Assembly: GCF_963576615.1 (NCBI RefSeq)
Contig: NC_088716.1
Coordinates: 58,916,228 to 58,980,227 of the forward strand
From: Watersipora subatra
Lineage: Eukaryota; Bryozoa; Gymnolaemata; Cheilostomatida; Watersiporidae
Length of the DNA stretch: 64,000 bases
Direction of reading: 5' to 3'
Numbering within the stretch: the first letter of the stretch is position 1; each line of letters opens with the position of its first letter. The position numbers and the translations under genes were made by a program. Below are positions 10,745 through 22,051 of this stretch, one piece after another. The notes beneath the pieces were generated by a model that did not search any database, was not told where the DNA came from, and was given only the letters and a program-made list of their open reading frames with translations.

Positions 10745-13154
10745 TCACTCTATTTCATCATTAATTGTTTGTACCATATCTTGGTAAGCTTTGCTATGGC
10801 AACCTTGAAGTTTTACCACATCCCTTTCCATATAGGTGGCCATGGTGTGGGCTTGAGGTGTGACCTGGAGATAATATCGTAATGGGGGATCTAATACATA
10901 ATGGTCCTCATGTTTGGAGCCTTCGTTTTTTAGGTAATTGTCCATTTCATCCTTTATTGATTTAGGTACAAGGACAAATGTACCATAAGGGGTTTCATTG
11001 GTTTTCAGTTTGGCATTGTATTTAGCTTGAAAAAGCCGAATAGAGGCACAGTCGCTGTATGGTATGAATTTTGTACCATCACAGATTTCTTGTCCTTCAG
11101 ATGGGTGTGATTGCTCACCTTTGAGTTTTCTTAGGTGTGCTTTTACGTCATCAAGAGAATATGTGGCCCTCACATCAGTTGATGGCGTCATCAATCCCAG
11201 GGATATGCGGTTTTTTCCCATGTATCCACCCTTAATAAGAAGAGGCAGGGAAAAGCCTTGTGCAGCAATCTGTTCATCTCTATAGATAAGACAGCATTCC
11301 TTGGTGTTAATTTTGAACTTCTCCTTTAGTAGAGTCACCAGCTCTTTGTAAGTAACCGACTCACAGACAACATAATCCTGGACTTGGTAATTGCTGTCTC
11401 GGGTCCATCCGCTTTTGGTACAACGCTTTACACCACTTGTGATTTTGTAGCTCTACAATTGAAAAATTATTTTCAAGTTAGAAGGTGAGGCGACACACCT
11501 ATATGACACTCGATAGTTTTTCCAAAGGTAAACCCAGTTGCATGAGTTCTGGCTTGTGCTAGATGATCATCGATGCGTATAGAATATTTTTAGCGCTCAA
11601 ACATGAACTGGCGACAGGTCGGTAATGCTAAAAAGCAGACTGACCTCTTTGAATTATTATGGCATGGCAAATAGGCTATGTGTAAAAAACTGATACATCA
11701 GGTCTCACCTTTTTTGATACTTTTTTCTTCTTGGCGTCTTTTTTTTTAGCTTGAACCTGTTGGTTTCTCTTACTCCTTATCTCTAAAAGCCTTCTTTTAA
11801 TTTCTGCAATGCTCATTTTTTCTAGAATAAAAACCAGCCAAAAGAATTATAGCTTGTTGAGGAATTATCAAGCTAGAATGCCTTATGATACAGTCTTATT
11901 AATCACCATGATGCAAGCAACGCAGTCATAACCCTCTTTAATACCTACATGTATCTGATGGTTTTGCTTTTGTGATGGTAAGGTATACCATATTACCAAG
12001 ATATTTTGAAATTAGACTTGTGGTAACAAAATGCTCGCTTTATATATAGCTAATTTATGGTGAGGTCTGTACCATGGCAATAGAATCAAAAATAGAAATA
12101 CAAACCTTTTTGCTGTTTCACTTCTACGTCATATCCGCAATCAGTTTTCTCAGCCATATCTTTTTCTACACCTGGAGTATTTTTCTACAAAAAAGATGAC
12201 CTATTGATTCTGTATGCCAAGAATACATACTTGACACCACTTATTGTAATGCCTGATGAGGACAAGCATTGATGCATAGAAACAGGTTTCATAATGCCAT
12301 CAAACATACATTTTCATCCAGACGGCAAATATTCTCATTGCTGATATTGAATTTTTGGGGTGTTTGAAGCTTGAGAAGTATATAATGGTGTAGGAAGCGT
12401 AGCTGACTCAAAATAAATTGTTGCCTGATCTAGTTGACTATGATATACTACTAGGCTCATTTCATACCTGAAGCTTAGCCACTCCAGCCTTTAGCTTAAT
12501 CCTGTACCCAAACGGCAAATCCTTTAATAGCATTTCTAGGTCTTCTGCTAAAACAAGCCTTAACGCTTCCATATCAATATGTTGTTCTAAAAATAAAAGA
12601 TATACATAGAATATTGATAAACAATATTTAAGCATCCTCTTTATTATAAAATTCAATTGGACCTGGTTCACAAATTTTTTTTCGCAATGGTAAGGCTGCT
12701 CAAGAAATATTCACATCCACAATTGTGATGCAAGGACAATCGACTATGTCGATATATCGATTTTGTCAAGATGACATGTGAGACAGCATTACTCAACTCT
12801 TTGGATATTAAGTAAACCATTTTCCTTGCTTTACATTATGTTCTACATTATTGACTGAGTTAGGTACAGTGGGTCAAATACTATGTGCTACTACCAACCG
12901 GTATCTTCTACCTACTATTATAGTACTACTAACTGACTCCACTGGGCACTCACTCGACTGTACTGTTCTTTGGTGTAACTAAGGTGGTCATGGTCATGTG
13001 GTCATGGTGTAACTAACTGAACTCAACTGTTGGTGTTGCATATACCAAAAACTTATCTAAATAATTGCATATACTTATACTACTCACCATGAAATAAGTC
13101 GACTACAATTTTTGGCGCTTCGTCACCAAACACACTCTTCAAGAAGTCATCCAT
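10745..13154 (-). CDS. five-exon gene, SAM-like N-terminal domain, 361 residues, function unknown
   Basis: Exons (minus strand): 13154-13088, 12586-12468, 12184-12106, 11821-11709 and 11452-10745. All junctions are GT-AG and the phases agree (1, 0, 1, 0). Start: ATG 13154-13152; stop TGA 10747-10745. Residues about 8-62 look like a SAM-type helical bundle (IDMEAL, EDLEMLL, then GYRIKLKAGV), a fold used for protein-protein contact. Residues about 89-126 are very basic and end in a KKKDAKKKK stretch that could be a nuclear localisation signal or coiled coil. The last 235 residues, all in one exon, are unrecognised. There are no disabling changes. No signal peptide or membrane segment is seen, so a soluble nuclear or cytoplasmic protein is inferred. 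SAM assignment is by pattern only. Confidence 0.8.
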
Positions 13155-13337
13155 GTTTTTAAGTAGAACTGACAATCAATGCGATATATTTACTACAATA
13201 AGAATGAATGCTTCGCTGTCTTCTGTACGCACACCTCATATATGCACACATATGTGCTGTGTTTGTGGCTGACTGCACAGGGGTATGTCATTTATTTCAA
13301 CCACCAACAAAGAGCGCTCTAGCGACTCAAAACACTT

Positions 13338-13612
13338 TCATTTGTAACATCTCTGCAGTCATCTCCCTTGGCACTGGAAAATCGCAAATAGCGCAACATG
13401 CTTCTCTACCGTATTCTACTGCTTTAAACCGCCAAAATAAACTGCCTAAGATTTTCTATTTGCGTTATTGAAAGTGCTTAGCCAAGCCGAAGGCAGCCAT
13501 CATAGTCATAACAACACTGATTGCTTGATTCACAAGCGCATATTAGTGTATCGAAAATTGTTGCGTCATTTGCCAGTGGCAAGGGAGATGACTGCAATAA
13601 TGTTACAAATGA
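13338..13612. mobile_element. palindromic MITE-like element, about 275 bp
   Basis: The ends form an imperfect inverted repeat of about 55 bases: TCATTTGTAACAT on the left and its complement on the right, each followed inward by TGCAGTCATCTCCCTTG. No clean target-site duplication is seen. It lies just upstream of the start of the SAM-like gene. Confidence 0.7.
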
Positions 13613-14280
13613 TAAATGCTCATGTTACAAATGATAAATCCCATATAGTTCAACCTTGATATGTAAACTTTTTGCTATTGGACAAAATTTGAGCGAATAT
13701 TTGTTTCAACATTAGAATTAATTTTCGAGATATGACGTTCAAAATTTATTAAAACATGAAACTAAAAACAGTTAAGCTTGTAGCAATTAAAATAAAGAGC
13801 ACATATTTCTTTCACTCGTTCGAAAGATCGGTGCGCAAATGGTGCATCGGTCTTCGATATTAATGGGATATATTCGAGATTAATGAATGTATGGACGTCA
13901 CAGATGTAAGTATATTTCAGAGTAATAGTGAGCAAGAGGGTCATAGAATATTAGGTTGATTCAGAATGATGAGAATGCTTAAAAAAGAATTAGAAAGAAA
14001 TGAATGAATAGGAACTTCAAAAGAAAAAGTATAACTTTTTCACTGGCAAATCACAAATGGCGCATCGGTTTTCGACAGCGGAAATTGCACTTACATTATA
14101 AGACGTCCTAGTTACATGTGAAGAAAATGGGCTCGCGATAATCGCTAAGTTGCATTGGGCGGTAAGGCTTTCCCGGAATAGATGATAGCTTCCCTAGAAT
14201 ATTGCCGACTCGTGGAGCAAAGTGCGAGTTTCTATCGAAAGCCGATTTCGCAGCTTACGTTTTCAAGTGGGAAATTTTAT

Positions 14281-14445
14281 ATCATTAGTGTTACCGCTCG
14301 CCGGCCAATCGTAGGGCTATTTTTATCGAAAGCTTTTTTGCAGGTGACGTTCAAAGGCGGGGAACTTAATGGTATCGGTATTAACGTTCGCCGGCCAATC
14401 ATGGGGCTGTTTTTATCAAGTCTTTTTTGCAGGTGACGTTGCAGG
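14281..14445. repeat. tandem pair of 90-bp units with CCAAT and TGACGT motifs
   Basis: CGCCGGCCAATC recurs at about 14299 and 14389, and CAGGTGACGTT at about 14341 and 14430, so the unit is about 90 bases. A third, weaker copy precedes it near 14225. The motifs match CCAAT-box and CRE half-site sequences, but regulatory function is only a guess; the repeat may belong to an old element. Confidence 0.6.
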
Positions 14446-14495
14446 CGCTAAATTCGATAATAAATATACGTGAGCGTTGATAATAGCAATGGGCA

Positions 14496-14675
14496 AGCAA
14501 TGATATACAGCCCTACATAGGGGCAGTATATAATTGATTCTACTACGAGATAAGCACTAAAATCAAGTGCATGCAACCTCTACTTTGTGCACAGACTTTT
14601 ACCAATGATAAACAGCCCCCTCCCCGTGGGGGTGGCCATAAAGCCCCCCAAAATGGGGGGCTGTATATCATTGCT
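14496..14675. mobile_element. 180-bp inverted-repeat element
   Basis: Perfect 18-bp terminal inverted repeats, AGCAATGATATACAGCCC at 14496-14513 and its complement at 14658-14675. An internal stem (AGCCCCCC/GGGGGGCT) sits next to the right repeat. A MITE or an excision scar is the likely explanation. No target duplication is obvious. Confidence 0.7.
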
Positions 14676-15430
14676 TTTACAGTTGTTTCTCACAGATACC
14701 ATATCAAGATCTTTATGCTTTTGCAAGTACCGTATAGACATCCATTTATTACATGTATTCGAGATGCTATCTCTAAGTTCAAAACTCTTCAAAAAACGAC
14801 CCTTCGGCATTGGGTATAGGGCACACTCACACCAGCATGACTTTTAAATTTCTTATTTTAAAATAAGTATAAAATTTAGTAACACCTCAAAAATGTATAA
14901 CAATTCACATCAACATTTTGAACATAATTGAGCTTTTATATTGTTTGTAGTAAATTAGAAAACCATGTAGGGGTGGTGATTTAACTGACAACAAATAAGA
15001 TAAGTTAAATAGCATATCGTGTAAAGCTATTCACATATCATTCACAGGCTTTTAACACTTGTTTTATTCATATAAAGCTGACTTGTCTATATTTAAATAA
15101 CAATTTGTATGAACAGAATGATGCCAATTAGAATTCGACCAAGTTTGGACTGGTAACTTAAAATTTTGTAACTACTTATTACAATTTCATAATCATATAC
15201 ATTCAATTATAAATACACAGAATATTCACACAAAATCTAGTATAGCGTATGAACATTATGCTTTGTAATTGTCATGATCTAAAATTCAAACAAAATGTCA
15301 AAGAACATGAGCTAATCACATCACCAGTGACAAAAATGGTAAGATGAGATTGATAGTTTATGTCAGCAGAATGTTTCTTGCCAAATGTATGCATAATAGT
15401 CTTCAATTGTGACAAGTCTGTGAATTTAAC
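14676..15430. other. non-coding stretch, nothing recognised
   Basis: AT-rich sequence without a supported exon, repeat or element end. Confidence 0.5.
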
Positions 15431-16856
15431 TTATAGTCTGTCGGAAACTGTGGTGACCATAACCTTTCGGACTAGGCATCCATTTACCACCTCATGCAGT
15501 GTACTGGTCAGATCGAAAATGTTCAGAACAAAGTGTGGTGTCTGGAAGTCATTCTTTCTGGACACAGCCTTGAGGCATTTATTGAGACAAGACTCATTTG
15601 TGCGAGGAAATCTAAAACAAATTAAGGTGTTAAGAAACAGCATTTGCACATTGAGCTCAACTTAGGATTGACAAGAACCCCTATCTGCACGAATATATCT
15701 AACAATTATTACCAGGAATTTATAATCATATTATAGCATATTCACACCCATAAAATATGCAAGTAATTCAGGTTTATTGTTATTACAGCCAAAAAACTGT
15801 ACATTATTTCACCATACACTAAAGAGCAGTTCTATCGAAAGAAATTTCATTTATCTTTTGATTGGTCGGTTAATTTTCTATTACCGTAGTCTAAAGTCAA
15901 CAATTTTCTATAGGCAGTATCAGTTTCTTAATTTGTTTTTGCTGATAAAATGGGGCAAAAACTTTTAGTTCTCCTCTTTGACATTTTATATAAGCCTCAC
16001 GAGCAAAACCTGGAAATGCTAAGATCAACTTGGCTGACTTTTGAAGACGAAAGGTAAGGGGTGCTGATTTCCACAAGTTTGCTAGACGGCATATATATGT
16101 GAGATTTATAGTATTTTAATAATGGGAAAAAATAAATAGGAAAAATACAATTCACATCAAATTTCAAATCATTTCAAGTCGTATTTGAGAAAAATAATAA
16201 ATAAATAGAAATATCTTCTTTAACCTATATAATCAGTGTACTGACAACCTCACTTTGTGCATTCCATTGCTAAACCATGTTTGGTTGAAGTACGCTTGTA
16301 CATTTTTGTGGTTCTTCCATTCTTTGCTACCTTGCAGCTCCTTCATATTCTGGAGTTATTGCTATAATAGAGAGGGAACATGGTAGCTTGGTTTTAAGCA
16401 CAAATTACTTTGTGCACAAAATGTGCATGTGCATGCACATCGGGCAACAGTCTTTGCCCGATGTGTCTGTACACTTAGATATAGGAAATTGTTCTACCTA
16501 CTCATTTCAAACCACAGATAGTTCGCATTGGCATAACTAACTAATTTTTACCAAATTGGTATCGACATCGTGTTCATTATAAAATACCAGTCAATCAAAG
16601 TTCAAGTGAATTTAATATACCGCCTGCCAATTTGCAATCAAGTTAATGTTTTTTGAATGAAAAAATATGAAGGGCTGGCATTTTTGAAGTGACAATAGTA
16701 TTGCTGAACCTTTTGTCTTACTCTGTCTGGATTTTAGCAACTTCTCCAAGGAGTTTCTTCAGGGTTTTTTTGGACATCTTTATTGATGTTGGTACCCTTT
16801 ACCAACCAATAATTCCAGGCTTGAAGACGGCGAAAATCGCGAACAAGTAGTAGAAT
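15431..16856 (-). pseudogene. scattered coding exons, possibly a MULE-like transposase remnant
   Basis: Minus-strand exon-like segments: 16856-16803 (18 codons, RDFRRLQAWNYW, acceptor TTTTTCAG, donor GTAAAG), 16349-16254 (32 codons, with AYFNQTW, donor GTGAGG) and 15611-15431 (60 codons to a stop, FPRTNES near its start). The order AYF.QTW, then P.TN(E/N)S resembles the segment of Mutator-like transposases before and at the TNN motif. The first two join in phase 0, but the second and third do not join in phase, so either an exon is missing or the gene is dead. The assignment rests on short motifs only. Confidence 0.35.
16436..16465. repeat. perfect hairpin, 12-bp stem and 6-nt loop
   Basis: CACATCGGGCAA, loop CAGTCT, then the exact complement. 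It lies in a region without a supported gene. Confidence 0.85.
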
Positions 16857-17882
16857 CTGAAAAACATTTTACCATGAAACGTTTTCATCTGATAATTATT
16901 TCTAACACAAAATTTGAACGACGTCTTAGCAATGACTTGTGCTTTGAAACAGCTAAGTCGTCACACGTCCAACAGGTTGAATCGTCATTATGTAAGCTCA
17001 TATACAACACTATAGCTTTAGACAAAATTATGGGAAAGCTAAGCGATTCGCTCCCTGTGATGTTGGCAACTAATCTGCACTGAGCAAAGACTTGGAAAAA
17101 TGAAGTTCAGCATTACTTGTTTAGATGTCTTTGTCAGCTAAGTTTCCATAAGTCCTGTATATAAACTCTTTTCTTTTCTAAGTCGGGATCTTTATTTTGA
17201 GTTTGCGCAGCCTACAAAATATTAAACAATACAAAAATCCAAAATTGAAAACTTCATCGGGAAGTTGCCCCTCGCAGATCAAGTTGCTACAACAATGCCT
17301 ATTTGCAATACGCGTGAATATTGTACCTCAGAAATATGCTGATTAGCATTGATTATATATTAGAACATTACATCTAAAATTATCTTATCCGAGTTCACAC
17401 CTACAAAAAGCATCAGCGAGTCCATGATAATTGAGCAGATTATTTGCTACATGTACAGTGCACCTTCAGGTTACGATGAACCTGTTATACGATTTGCAAC
17501 ACAATGTTTTTCCGTCTATGCCATACAACATTTTTTGGCATATGATATTAAGAAACATTTTTCCCGAAATTAAAATTTGGCATTTGGTGTGCTGACTACA
17601 TCAGATAACAAAGATGCTAATATGTTATTCGTTGAGATCCCTCTCACAACGCCTAAAGGAGATACGATGCTTGCTTTCTGAGTTCAGTTTAGTAAGCTAA
17701 ATTTATTTAAGTTAAATTTAAAGTTTAAATAATGTGGTGTCACGAAGGTAAGAACTCCCTACTGTATGTACTGCACATGATACATTGTACTGCAGCATTT
17801 ATGGCAGATCATAACCACTAAATTAATGTATGTAACAGTAGTTACAAAGGTTAAAATATTATCTTTTTACTTAACTTTAATA
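16857..17882. other. non-coding stretch
   Basis: A 69-codon open frame (+) at 16874-17083 has no splice partner or recognisable motif. Nothing else is supported. Confidence 0.45.
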
Positions 17883-18379
17883 TGTAGGGGAGATGGGGGG
17901 GGGCAATGTGCACCATGTTTTTCAATGCACTCTAGTTTGAACATTCTCAATGATATTGGGCAAAAAATATAACACAACATAGATCTTAGTAAGTATTTCA
18001 AAAAGCCCACACTACTTTGCTTCATCTCCTTATAATTTTCATAGCATATTAGATTTTGCAAAAAAGTAGAGGTGGGGCATTACGCAACGCTGGTGGGGTA
18101 ATTTGAACCAAGAACAGTAGCTAAATATATGTCCATCTAGAGTACTTATTTTATGTCCAACTGAAGTTATCATGCATGAGATGATAAAAGATGCTCTTTC
18201 ATAACATCACTGCTGTAAAATGTTTGGATAATACCGGTCCGCATCAAACTCATAGCATAGGAGAATATTAGCTAGTTTTTTCAGAACTGCTTTCAAATTA
18301 GTTGTAAGTCAGCACTGTATGACAAATTTAATTCCTTGTATGTAGAATATATTTAAGATTTTGTTTTACTGATATTTAA

Positions 18380-19278
18380 AGGTTGACTTGCAACAAAATT
18401 TTAATTACATTACATTAATAAAACATTACAGTTAATTGATATGAAAAGATTCACCATGTCTTACTCTGTTGTGTTGTAGGTGCAAAATATGTGGAAAGGT
18501 GATTACAAGCTCTTAAAAGCTCAAAAACGAACAGAAAATCGCAGCCACACGAGACCGCCGTAGTTTGGATTCTCTTTCCAAAACGGCTCAAATGTGATGT
18601 AGTTGTGAGAGATGGTTTCTGTTTACACTTTCATGCAACCTTATTCGTCGAAATATTTTCACGAATATACTTCACGCATTCAATAAAACCATGTCTATTG
18701 TTCTTACGCGTCTGTTTTATCGTCATCGTAATGCTGTCACTTTTAGCAGTGATATCTTAGAACTTAGTGTAAAAATTCGTTTAACTTTTTAGCCTTAGCT
18801 TGAAGGAGTACATATCATTGTCTGATAATCATGAAGAGCCTGTTGGTCACTTGTGATAATCAATACGTGCTGCAGAAGTTATTTGCGAAGTATTGGGTCA
18901 CATGATTTGATTACGACTTGCCGATTAGACCAAACCGAAACAAAACTGTAAAGTAGTGAGCATCTATATTTGATACGGGGTCTTCGGTAAAACCCGAAGT
19001 GTTTGCCATAAACTAGTGCTACGATAAGTTTTATATTGAGCTTTTTATTGGCCTTTCAATTCACGTGAGAACATCACCTGACAAGACGATAACCAAATTG
19101 TAATGAATACGTCAGAAAAATAAAGAGATTCCAATCTACAGCGGCCTTTCGTTTTTGAGCTTTTAAGAGCTTGTAACCGCATTTCCACATATTTGGCATC
19201 TACAACACAACAGAGTAAGACATGGTGAATCTTCTGATACCAAACAACTGTAATGTGAATTTTATTGCAAGTCAACCT
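18380..19278 (+). mobile_element. TTAA element, copy 1 (899 bp), nested in Tigger
   Basis: Terminal inverted repeats begin AGGTTGACTTGCAAC and extend about 140 bases inward with high similarity. TTAA flanks both ends (18376-18379 and 19279-19282). No coding capacity is seen. TTAA target sites are typical of piggyBac-like transposons, so this is best read as a non-autonomous piggyBac-type element, although the termini were not compared with any reference. Confidence 0.85.
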
Positions 19279-19381
19279 TTAAGATTTTGTTTTATTGGCT
19301 CACAGAAACACAAACTACATTGTATACATTTTAAAAAAGAAACTTTATTATGAGCTGTTGAAGATATTTTGGCTTTCTGAG

Positions 19382-21505
19382 TTAGTTAATATCGTATTTT
19401 GTGCTGAAGTCACATTCAAAGGTAATGCTGCCAAGTGTTCTAGATGTTTGGTGACCTTTGAAGAATGGATCAGGCAATACCCCTATCACTTGCTCCTTCT
19501 CTACAAGCTTCTCATCCTTGCTAGTTGGTAGCTTGAACGTTGACTTTTCAGTCCTTCTATAGAAATCTACGAGGACCTCAAACTCAGTTACTTCCAGCAC
19601 CTTACCAACAAAGCAGACTGATCAACACTTTCCACCAAACTTCACAAAGACATAGTTTCCCGTTACAATGACATTGGGCTTTACTGGTGGATCAACTTTG
19701 GTTGTAGACACAATTAACTCATCCATATCTCCTTCACTATCTGACTCATCGTCCAGTGGAACAACATCTCCATCATCATCAGATGACTCCAAGTCTTGCC
19801 CTCTCTTGCGCTTTTTGTTATATAATGGTCTCTTTGCCGCAAGAGATGATAGGGTGCCAACAGATGTTGATGCTTCCGATACCAGAGCTGTTTCAGCTGA
19901 TGGTGTTGCTGTCACGATGTTAGCTGCACCGGATCAACTTTTCCAACGACGAGGAGTGCTGTTGGTTGCTTTCCTAGGTAGTTTAAATGTTTGGATTTCA
20001 GAAGTTGACTCGTGTTACCCTAGAAGTGTCATAGATGGTAGAAAACAGTCCTCTGTGAAAATTTCAACATTCTTTAGGAAGATCCCTGTAGCTCCGAAAG
20101 CCACTTACAATGTTGTCTTTTGACATCGTTTTGTTGTGGGCAACGCCTGCCAACTCGGCCAATTCATATATAGTCACTGCCTTCCCAACATCTGAAACCA
20201 TTCAGTTGCTGACTGCGACATTGTAGAACTTCTTAAATGGTCCATAGACAAAAACATCAAAAGGCTGGAGACGGTGGGAGCAGTGAGGTTGGAAAGTAAG
20301 TATGCTCAGCCCAGCATCTCGAGTCATCTTTTGAATTGCCAGCAATACATGACTGCTGTGGTTGTCCATCAAAAGCAATGCCCGATTCTCAGGAGAAACA
20401 TTAATATGTTTCGTGAAGTGCTGCAATGCCTTTGGAAACAGTTCAGCAGACATCCAACCAGAGAGAGCAGCCAAACCCAAAAAGCATGGAGAATTTTTCA
20501 ACATATTATCTTTGAAATTCACCCGAGGAAAGATGAATACTGGAGGTAATGCATTTCCTGACGCACTCACCACATTGTACATTGTGACAAGAGAACCTCT
20601 CTCCGCTGATAAGATCATAGCAGCTTGCTTTTTACCTTTAGCTGCTAATGTTTTTCCAAGTTTATGCACGATTGTAATGTCAGTTTCATCCAAATTAAAA
20701 ATTCTTTCTGGTTTGAAGTGGCATTTGTCATGCATATTCTCACAGGTTGAAGAATAAGGTGACTGCTTTTTGTTGAAGGCCTTAGCCCGTCCAATGCTAG
20801 TCAATTCTGGTGATCAAAGCACGAGCTCTGGATGTCGCTTCCTGAAGTTCGAAGCACAGTCCCTTCCTAAAAGTTCAAAAAAACAAAACTTTGAAAGAAT
20901 ACACAATAAATGTAAAGTGTAAGTGAGGACCAACGCAGGAGAATGCTAGATTAGTACTTTTAAAAACTAAACTAAATTAAATGTGTCACTATTTAAACAT
21001 AGGCCTACATAAATAATGTATTTTCAAATTATATTTGAAAATGTTAAGCAAGTTAAAATATACCACAAATTAAATATATTTAAATACAACATAGTGATGA
21101 TCATAAAAACGTATTAGCAATACTATGTTCACTCTGAAAATGATCTGAACATTCTGATTAAGATTATATGGTTAAACTAAACACACCACCTGCACACTTG
21201 TTTCTTTTCCAACTATAGGGCACCGGCTTTTTAATTTCCATTGCATAGGAATATGCCATCTTTTTTGTTTTGGTTAGTGAAAACCCATGAAATGTATTGG
21301 CACATTCAATGATATGCTGAAAATGTTTCTACTCATTCCTTGTGAAAACAGTGCTGATTCCAGGTTTCACCAAGCCAGCACTGTCCCTTTGCTGGTACCT
21401 CAGTAGGGTCGAATGGTGAATCCCATAATTCTTTGCTGCCTGACGAACAGAGAACCCATTCTGAACAGCCGAGAGGACAAGGGATATAGTCTCAGCAGAT
21501 TAATT
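19382..21505 (-). pseudogene. pogo/Tigger transposase, broken
   Basis: Order along the minus strand: helix-turn-helix at about 21505-21340 (VRQAAKNYGIHHSTL), DDE_1 domain at about 20865-20202, and a C-terminal part at about 20200-19382 with an acidic run. The DDE aspartates are seen in NLDETD, LLLMDNH and LQPFDV. Disabling changes: TAG after the HTH segment, TGA at 20816-20814 at the start of the DDE region, TGA at 20204-20202 after it, and more stops before the acidic segment. Related to the CENP-B/jerky/Tigger transposase family. Confidence 0.88.
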
Positions 21506-22051
21506 TCCTCGGTTGGACTTTTTATTATAGACTAACCATGGCGATACTCATAAATGCACAAAATAATTACTGCGCATACTTTTCCATGCAGCCCATCCGG
21601 GGTCATTACATACATATACATACTGGAAAATGTCTGTAAATTGTGGTGCAATATGCACCAGCTGGTGCATATTGCCCTACGATGACTATTTGCCAGAAAA
21701 CATTTGTTGTGCAAAATGTAGCTACAAAGAGCAAATTATTAGTGTTGTAATGAAAGCTTACGTTATAAAGTCTACCTGACAAGAATATGGAGTACTAAAC
21801 ACTCACTTTAGTATGGCTAGATTGTTGTAAAGAGATGCCTTTAGATTTACTTTGGAGGTCAAAAATTAGTTTCTCTCACTATTAAACATGTGCTTTGCTG
21901 ATAGACAGGAAACAAAAGTATTACCATGTAAGCATCAATCATCTGACCAACATATGTTAGAATGATTCCAATAATTCCAAACATTTTCACAAAAAGGGGA
22001 CAATTCTTAATGCCCCACAGTAGGCTACACATTGCCGCACTCTCCCCTACA

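Larger units (their letters stand above)
17883..22051 (-). mobile_element. pogo/Tigger-type DNA transposon, dead, with nested element
   Basis: The ends are inverted repeats: TGTAGGGGAGAT at 17883 and, reading inward from 22051 on the minus strand, TGTAGGGGAGAG. Both are followed by G-rich, GCAATGTG-containing sequence. Further subterminal blocks rich in GGGGCATT are shared by the two ends. Between them, on the minus strand, lie a helix-turn-helix, a DDE domain and an acidic C-terminal region. A TTAA element (18380-19278) is inserted near the 3' end. The clean TA duplication typical of the superfamily is not preserved. Confidence 0.85.

Noticed and set aside
1-21505. TGA at several likely Trp positions in the gypsy, integrase and Tigger remnants, suggesting UGA-Trp recoding or GG-directed editing
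   Set aside because: UFSP2 uses TGG for conserved Trp and ends in TGA, so the code is standard. The same remnants also carry TAA/TAG stops and frameshifts, which ordinary decay explains.
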